64,000 nucleotides of DNA from Gymnodinialimonas ulvae (lineage in GTDB: Bacteria > Pseudomonadota > Alphaproteobacteria > Rhodobacterales > Rhodobacteraceae), in contig NZ_JBBIFX010000001.1 of NCBI RefSeq assembly GCF_037543845.1, positions 1,798,001-1,862,000 of the forward strand. The letters run 5' to 3'. Shown piece by piece: positions 60,582 to 64,000 of this stretch. Below the pieces are notes generated by a model that worked only from the letters and a program-made list of their open reading frames with translations, was not told the DNA's origin and did not search any database. Numbering within the stretch: position 1 is the first letter of the stretch; each line of letters begins with the position of its first letter. Both the position numbers and the translations under genes were made by a program.

Positions 60582-61592
60582 TTACTGCGAGATCTCAGCG
60601 AGAAGATTGCGTAGATCGGCGGGCAAAGGGGCCTCAAAGCGTAGGGTTTCGGCGCTGACGGGGTGTTGAAAGCCGAGAATTGCAGCATGCAGCGCCTGCC
60701 GCGGGAAGCTGTTGATGGCCTGCGCGCCGGGCGTTTTCTCGGACACTTTGCGCCGCCCGCCATAGGTCTGATCCCCCACAAGCGCGTGCCCTGCGTGGGA
60801 CATGTGCACGCGAATCTGATGCGTGCGTCCGGTTTCAAGGCGGCATGCCACCAGCGCCACGGGGCCGTGCCCTTCGAGAACGCGCACGCGGGTGACGGCA
60901 TGGCGGCCGCCGGAAAACAGCACCGCCTGACGCTGCCGGTCGGTTTTGTGGCGGGCAAGCTGGGTGGTGATCTTGAGGGTCGGGCCCTCGAAACTGATGC
61001 CGCGCAGGCCGCGCAGGCGCGGGTCGGACAGGTCGGGCTGCCCATGACACACGGCAAGATACTCGCGCTCCATCGAATGGTCCGCAAATTGCGCGGCAAG
61101 CCCATGATGGGCGCGGTCGGATTTGGCGACGACCAGAATGCCAGAGGTGTCCTTGTCGATGCGATGCACGATACCGGGGCGCTTTTCGCCGCCCACCCCC
61201 GACAGATTGCCGCCGAAATGATGCAGCAACGCATTGACCAGCGTGCCCGAGGGCGACCCGGGGGCCGGGTGGACAACCATGCCCGCGGGTTTGTTCACCA
61301 CGATCAGGTCGTCATCCTCGAACAGGATATCGAGGGGGATGTTTTCGGGCCGCGTGTCGACCTCGACCGCATCCTCGACGGTGATCGCGACCGCGTCGCC
61401 TTCGGACAGCTTGGCCTTGGGGTCGGTCACGGGCGTGCCATTGACGGTGATGGCCCCTGTGGGGATCAGTTTGGCAAGCCGCGAGCGGCTCAGCGCCTCG
61501 GCCTCTGGCACGACCCGCGCGAGTGCCTTATCAAGGCGCGGCTCCGGGTTGGGGCCGATGATAACCGAAACGATGCGCGTGGATGCGGACAT
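60582..61592 (-). CDS. rluD: Pseudouridine synthase, RluD family
   Basis: The 336-residue enzyme has an S4 domain (R-L-D-K-A-L ... R-L-A-K-L-I) and the catalytic H-R-I-D-K-D-T-S-G. RluD makes pseudouridines 1911/1915/1917 of 23S rRNA helix 69; RluC-type specificity cannot be excluded. ATG 61592-61590 overlaps by two bases the ATG of the divergent gene. Confidence 0.92.
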   Translation of the reverse strand: MSASTRIVSVIIGPNPEPRLDKALARVVPEAEALSRSRLAKLIPTGAITVNGTPVTDPKAKLSEGDAVAITVEDAVEVDTRPENIPLDILFEDDDLIVVNKPAGMVVHPAPGSPSGTLVNALLHHFGGNLSGVGGEKRPGIVHRIDKDTSGILVVAKSDRAHHGLAAQFADHSMEREYLAVCHGQPDLSDPRLRGLRGISFEGPTLKITTQLARHKTDRQRQAVLFSGGRHAVTRVRVLEGHGPVALVACRLETGRTHQIRVHMSHAGHALVGDQTYGGRRKVSEKTPGAQAINSFPRQALHAAILGFQHPVSAETLRFEAPLPADLRNLLAEISQ

Positions 61593-61908
61593 GACCGACG
61601 AGACCCCGGAAGACGACGCCCCCCCATTGCCCGCCGATCTGCGGTTTCTGAAGACGCTGGTGACGGTTCTGACCGCCGTGATGATCCTGGGGGTCATAAC
61701 CATCGTGATGCTGCTTGTCATCCGGTTGAATGGTGCCGGCGCGCCGGTGCTGGTGCATCCGGAGGTGTTCGAGATCCCCGAAGGTGTGGAGGCCGTGGGC
61801 TATAGCGTGATCGACGGCTATACGGTGATTATCGGCGACGACGGGGTCATCCGCGTGTTCGCGAGCGATACGCGGCGTTTGATGGACGAGCTGAACCTGC
61901 GGGACTGA
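61591..61908 (+). CDS. Small membrane protein (DUF6476-like)
   Basis: The 105-residue product has an acidic N-terminus, one hydrophobic helix (about 22-46) and a small beta-rich domain. It resembles DUF6476, though I cannot verify that. ATG 61591 overlaps the rluD start on the other strand; an earlier ATG at 61573 would overlap rluD further. The tRNA-His gene follows on the other strand. Confidence 0.68.
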   Translation: MTDETPEDDAPPLPADLRFLKTLVTVLTAVMILGVITIVMLLVIRLNGAGAPVLVHPEVFEIPEGVEAVGYSVIDGYTVIIGDDGVIRVFASDTRRLMDELNLRD

Positions 61909-61939
61909 GGTGTCGCTTATGCAGGGGGGGTGGGGGGTA

Positions 61940-62016
61940 TGGTACCAGCGCCCCGGCTCGAACGGGGGACCTCCTGATCCACAATCAGGCGCTCTAACCT
62001 ACTGAGCTACGCCGGC
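61940..62016 (-). tRNA. tRNA-His (GTG anticodon)
   Basis: The 77-base cloverleaf reads G1 at 62016 and encodes CCA at 61942-61940. It has a 7-bp acceptor stem with G1-U72 and G4-U69, anticodon stem CCTGA/TCAGG with loop TTGTGGA, and T arm CCCCG-TTCGAGC-CGGGG. The discriminator is A73 and the base before G1 is T, so the usual G-1:C73 pair of tRNA-His is absent, as reported for a clade of alphaproteobacteria. Confidence 0.93.
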
Positions 62017-62073
62017 ATACCTTTGCACAGGCGCGGGAATAGCGCTGGCCCCACGCGATTGCAAGGGGGTCCG

Positions 62074-62478
62074 TCACCCCAGATCGTAGGTTGTAAGCTC
62101 AATCCGATTGCCGTCGGGATCGGTGAAATAGAGCGAATGAGACAGGCCGTGATCGACACAATCGGCGGCCGTAAGCCGCGTGCCGTCCCGCCCGACGATG
62201 TCCGCGCGCGGCAGGCTTTCCACGAAGGTGCCAAAGGCCGAACCGGAGACCCGAAAGGCGATGGTGGCGTCGCGCGTGGGCGCTGCGCAATCGCGGGCAA
62301 ACAGCGACAGGGCGGGCGCACCGTCGCCCGCCGACAGGATCAGCGGACCCATCGGATCATCGGCCCAAGCCGCCAGGTGCGGATCCCGCGATAGCCCGAG
62401 CGCCCGCGCGTACCAATCGGCGGCGGCGTCGCGGTCGCGTACTTCGATATGAACATGATCGATCCGGTCGACCTGCAT
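62074..62478 (-). CDS. VOC/glyoxalase-fold protein
   Basis: The 134-residue protein has the single VOC domain pattern: I-D-H-V-H-I-E-V-R-D at the N-terminus and D-P-D-G-N-R-I-E-L near the C-terminus, giving His and Glu metal ligands. Likely a lyase, dioxygenase or resistance protein of unknown substrate. Confidence 0.85.
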   Translation of the reverse strand: MQVDRIDHVHIEVRDRDAAADWYARALGLSRDPHLAAWADDPMGPLILSAGDGAPALSLFARDCAAPTRDATIAFRVSGSAFGTFVESLPRADIVGRDGTRLTAADCVDHGLSHSLYFTDPDGNRIELTTYDLG

Positions 62479-62551
62479 GGGCGGGCCCCCTCCCTTGCGC
62501 AGGGGTCCCGGCTTGCGTTACCCCGATTTCACAACCTTGGAGGCGCAGGAC

Positions 62552-62746
62552 ATGGGCATCAACAGCGAAAACGAAATGGCCGCCGATCTGCAGATCGGAC
62601 CAACGACGCTTGGCATGGTGCGCCTTTATGTCGTGGGGGACGGGATCGACCTGCCGATGGATTTCGAGCCGGAAGAGGCCGAAGAGATCGCAGATGAGTT
62701 GCGCGCGGCGGCGGCAGCAGCCCGCAAGGCGGGCAAGAAGCGCTAG
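62552..62746 (+). CDS. Small conserved protein (DUF6324-like)
   Basis: The 64-residue product starts at ATG 62552 behind TTGGAGG. It contains L-Q-I-G-P-T-T-L-G-M-V-R-L-Y-V and an acidic E-P-E-E-A-E-E-I-A-D-E-L helix. It is short but has a strong ribosome site and a terminator-like hairpin after it. Family assignment is tentative. Confidence 0.65.
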   Translation: MGINSENEMAADLQIGPTTLGMVRLYVVGDGIDLPMDFEPEEAEEIADELRAAAAAARKAGKKR

Positions 62747-62756
62747 AGGACAAACA

Positions 62757-62790
62757 GGGTCCGACGCCCCGAAAGGAAGACGCCGGACCC
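62757..62790 (+). terminator. Hairpin after the DUF6324-like gene
   Basis: GGGTCCG (62757-62763) and CGGACCC (62784-62790) form a 7-bp stem with a 20-base loop; no T run follows. Confidence 0.45.
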
Positions 62791-62849
62791 GATGCCTTGC
62801 ACAGCGCAAGTTACTTGTTACTCACAACACGCTACACGACACTCGTTAA

Positions 62850-63521
62850 TCAAAAGCGAAACCGGAGGCCGACGTTGACTGAAAGGTCGTCGAAATCGCC
62901 AGACACCGTGCCCGTGCTGACGCCGGCGGCGTTGAAACGCTGTGATTCCACGTCAAACAGGCGGCGGTAGCGGACATCCCCGGTCAGAGCGAGTGAGTCG
63001 CTCAGGTCATAGGACGCGCCGGCAATCAATTGGGCGGCAAAAACGGTGTCATCTTCGTTCACTTCAACGCCAGGGCCGTAGACGAGGTCCTGTTCGACAA
63101 AGGCAACGCCAAGGCCCGCGCCGAGATAGGGCGTGACCGGGCCGCCGGTGTCGAAATCGTAAAGGCCATTGGCAAACAGCGTCGTGGCGCGAATGCCGCC
63201 ATCGACATTGATTTCAGCCGCATCGCCATTGCCGGAGAAAAAGATCTCATCGGCGTCGGACTCGGTATAGGACAGCTCGACCTCGGCGCGGATCGAGGGG
63301 GCGATGGTTGCGCCGATGCCGATGCCGAAGTTGAAGCCGCTGTCATAATCGGTATCGACCGATTGCAGGCCACCGGGCGGGGTGATGGTGCCTTCGTAGT
63401 CGGATTGACCTTCGAAGGTGATGCCGCCGAAGACAAAGCCGTAGGGATCTTGCAGGGATTGGGCGGAGGCCGCGCCACCGAGCAGGGTCAGGGCGGCGAT
63501 CAGAGCGAGGGAGCGTTTCAT
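62850..63521 (-). CDS. Outer-membrane beta-barrel protein (OmpA/opacity-like)
   Basis: The 223-residue protein has a signal peptide (about 1-20), eight alternating beta-strand-like stretches and a C-terminal L-R-F-R-F ending in Phe. The Y-L-G-A-G-L-G-V-A-F motif is typical of 8-strand OMPs. The 180-bp leader is very AT-rich and contains a GTTTAAAT-type inverted repeat (63609-63631). Confidence 0.85.
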   Translation of the reverse strand: MKRSLALIAALTLLGGAASAQSLQDPYGFVFGGITFEGQSDYEGTITPPGGLQSVDTDYDSGFNFGIGIGATIAPSIRAEVELSYTESDADEIFFSGNGDAAEINVDGGIRATTLFANGLYDFDTGGPVTPYLGAGLGVAFVEQDLVYGPGVEVNEDDTVFAAQLIAGASYDLSDSLALTGDVRYRRLFDVESQRFNAAGVSTGTVSGDFDDLSVNVGLRFRF

Positions 63522-63702
63522 TGGATTTTCCTGGGTTAGGGGCTGCAGCGCTGTCTTAGGCGATGCAACCGATCACCTGGAAATCACCATCCCGTGTTAA
63601 ATTTATTGTTTAAATTCATACATTTAAAACGTGCACAGGCGCAGGCACATTGCGCATATCTGCAGAGCGACTAAAGCACCGGCCTGGGGTGTTTATGTCT
63701 GT

Positions 63703-64000
63703 CTAGAGGCCCTGTTGCGGGTCGCGCAGATATTGCAGGCGCAGCGCCGCGTGGCGAGCGAACTTCTGCGTCACCGCCTTGCGCCGCGCCCCGGCAAGCT
63801 TGGTTTCCAAGCCGAACCGCAGGATCTCGGCATCATAGGCATCGGCGATGATCAGGCCGGTGTCATCGGGCAGAAGCTCGGTCGGGAAAGCCTCATCCAC
63901 CGCCCAGAAATATCGATCCCCCCATTCAAGGTAGCCTTCCCATTTCGCATCCGACGTGAAATCGGCGCGCGACGACTTGCATTCGATCACCCAAAGCTCC
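63703..64000 (-). CDS. MmcB-family DNA repair protein (5' end outside the window)
   Basis: The visible part of about 98 residues includes the nuclease-like core W-V-I-E-C-K-S-S-R-A-D-F and F-W-A-V-D-E. This matches MmcB proteins, which are alphaproteobacterial endonuclease-fold repair proteins. The frame continues past the right edge. The GTG at 63990 is probably internal. Confidence 0.75.
   Translation of the reverse strand, partial: ELWVIECKSSRADFTSDAKWEGYLEWGDRYFWAVDEAFPTELLPDDTGLIIADAYDAEILRFGLETKLAGARRKAVTQKFARHAALRLQYLRDPQQGL

Noticed and set aside
1..64000. CRISPR arrays, insertion sequences, prophage, rRNA
   Set aside because: I looked for regularly spaced repeats, transposase or integrase motifs and rRNA-like stretches and found none.

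Overview
The window looks like chromosome of a GC-rich alphaproteobacterium, most likely a Rhodobacterales (Rhodobacteraceae/Roseobacter-type) species. The evidence is an Hsp20-DUF1150 pair, groESL behind a CIRCE element, an RpoH1-type sigma-32 with its box, a complete propionyl-CoA carboxylase/methylmalonyl-CoA mutase locus with an ScfR-family regulator, and a tRNA-His with an encoded A73 and no G-1. Gene density is high, with many 1-31 base overlaps. I see no CRISPR array, insertion sequence, prophage or rRNA.

Layout. 0-9.3 kb: tail of a sugar-type ABC ATPase, a large exported MORN-repeat protein, nadE, an MBL-fold hydrolase, a CPA2 antiporter, a heat-shock pair (hsp20-DUF1150) behind a sigma-32-like promoter, and purEK. 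9.3-16.6 kb: lipase-like hydrolase, Nudix hydrolase, DMT exporter, stand-alone phnM, groESL and Mn-dependent pyrophosphatase. 16.6-19.9 kb: HAD hydrolase, a YdeI-like pseudogene, a MaoC hydratase behind a TGC-rich palindrome, ribF and a YcgN-like protein. 20-34.4 kb: propionyl-CoA assimilation region. On the minus strand it carries pccB plus a small membrane protein, pccA plus a coupled membrane protein, and a sulfotransferase-like gene overlapping mcmA. Plus-strand genes between them encode a DUF4174 protein, a porin, an MFS exporter and the ScfR/PccR-like regulator. TTGCAAA repeats lie upstream of pccB and of the regulator.

34.4-47 kb: CoxG, YdcH, a HAD protein lacking its catalytic aspartates, a LysE-DMT exporter pair, a DEAD-box helicase, YebC, a ThDP-enzyme pseudogene with three frameshifts, and two convergent SLC13/TrkA-C transporters separated by a repeat-rich spacer. 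47-57 kb: DMT exporter, YmdB, 5-formyl-THF cyclo-ligase, VOC, GNAT, a TerB-DnaJ protein, an EEP-family hydrolase, oligoendopeptidase F, GNAT, a DksA-type zinc finger and a membrane dipeptidase. 57-64 kb: CDGSH protein, DUF4389, a Gfo/Idh/MocA oxidoreductase, a globin-like protein, rpoH, rluD divergent from a small membrane protein with overlapping start codons, tRNA-His, a VOC protein, DUF6324, an outer-membrane beta-barrel and a truncated MmcB-like gene.

Two themes join these genes. The first is propionate/propionyl-CoA flux: pccA, pccB, mcmA and a regulator with its candidate operators. The second is heat shock: rpoH, groESL with CIRCE plus a sigma-32-like promoter, and hsp20 with a sigma-32-like promoter. 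The most unusual sequence features are the putative PccR and PhaR operators, two 16-bp palindromes sharing CACGCGTG, a dispersed intergenic repeat, two decaying genes and the start-codon overlap at 61590-61593.
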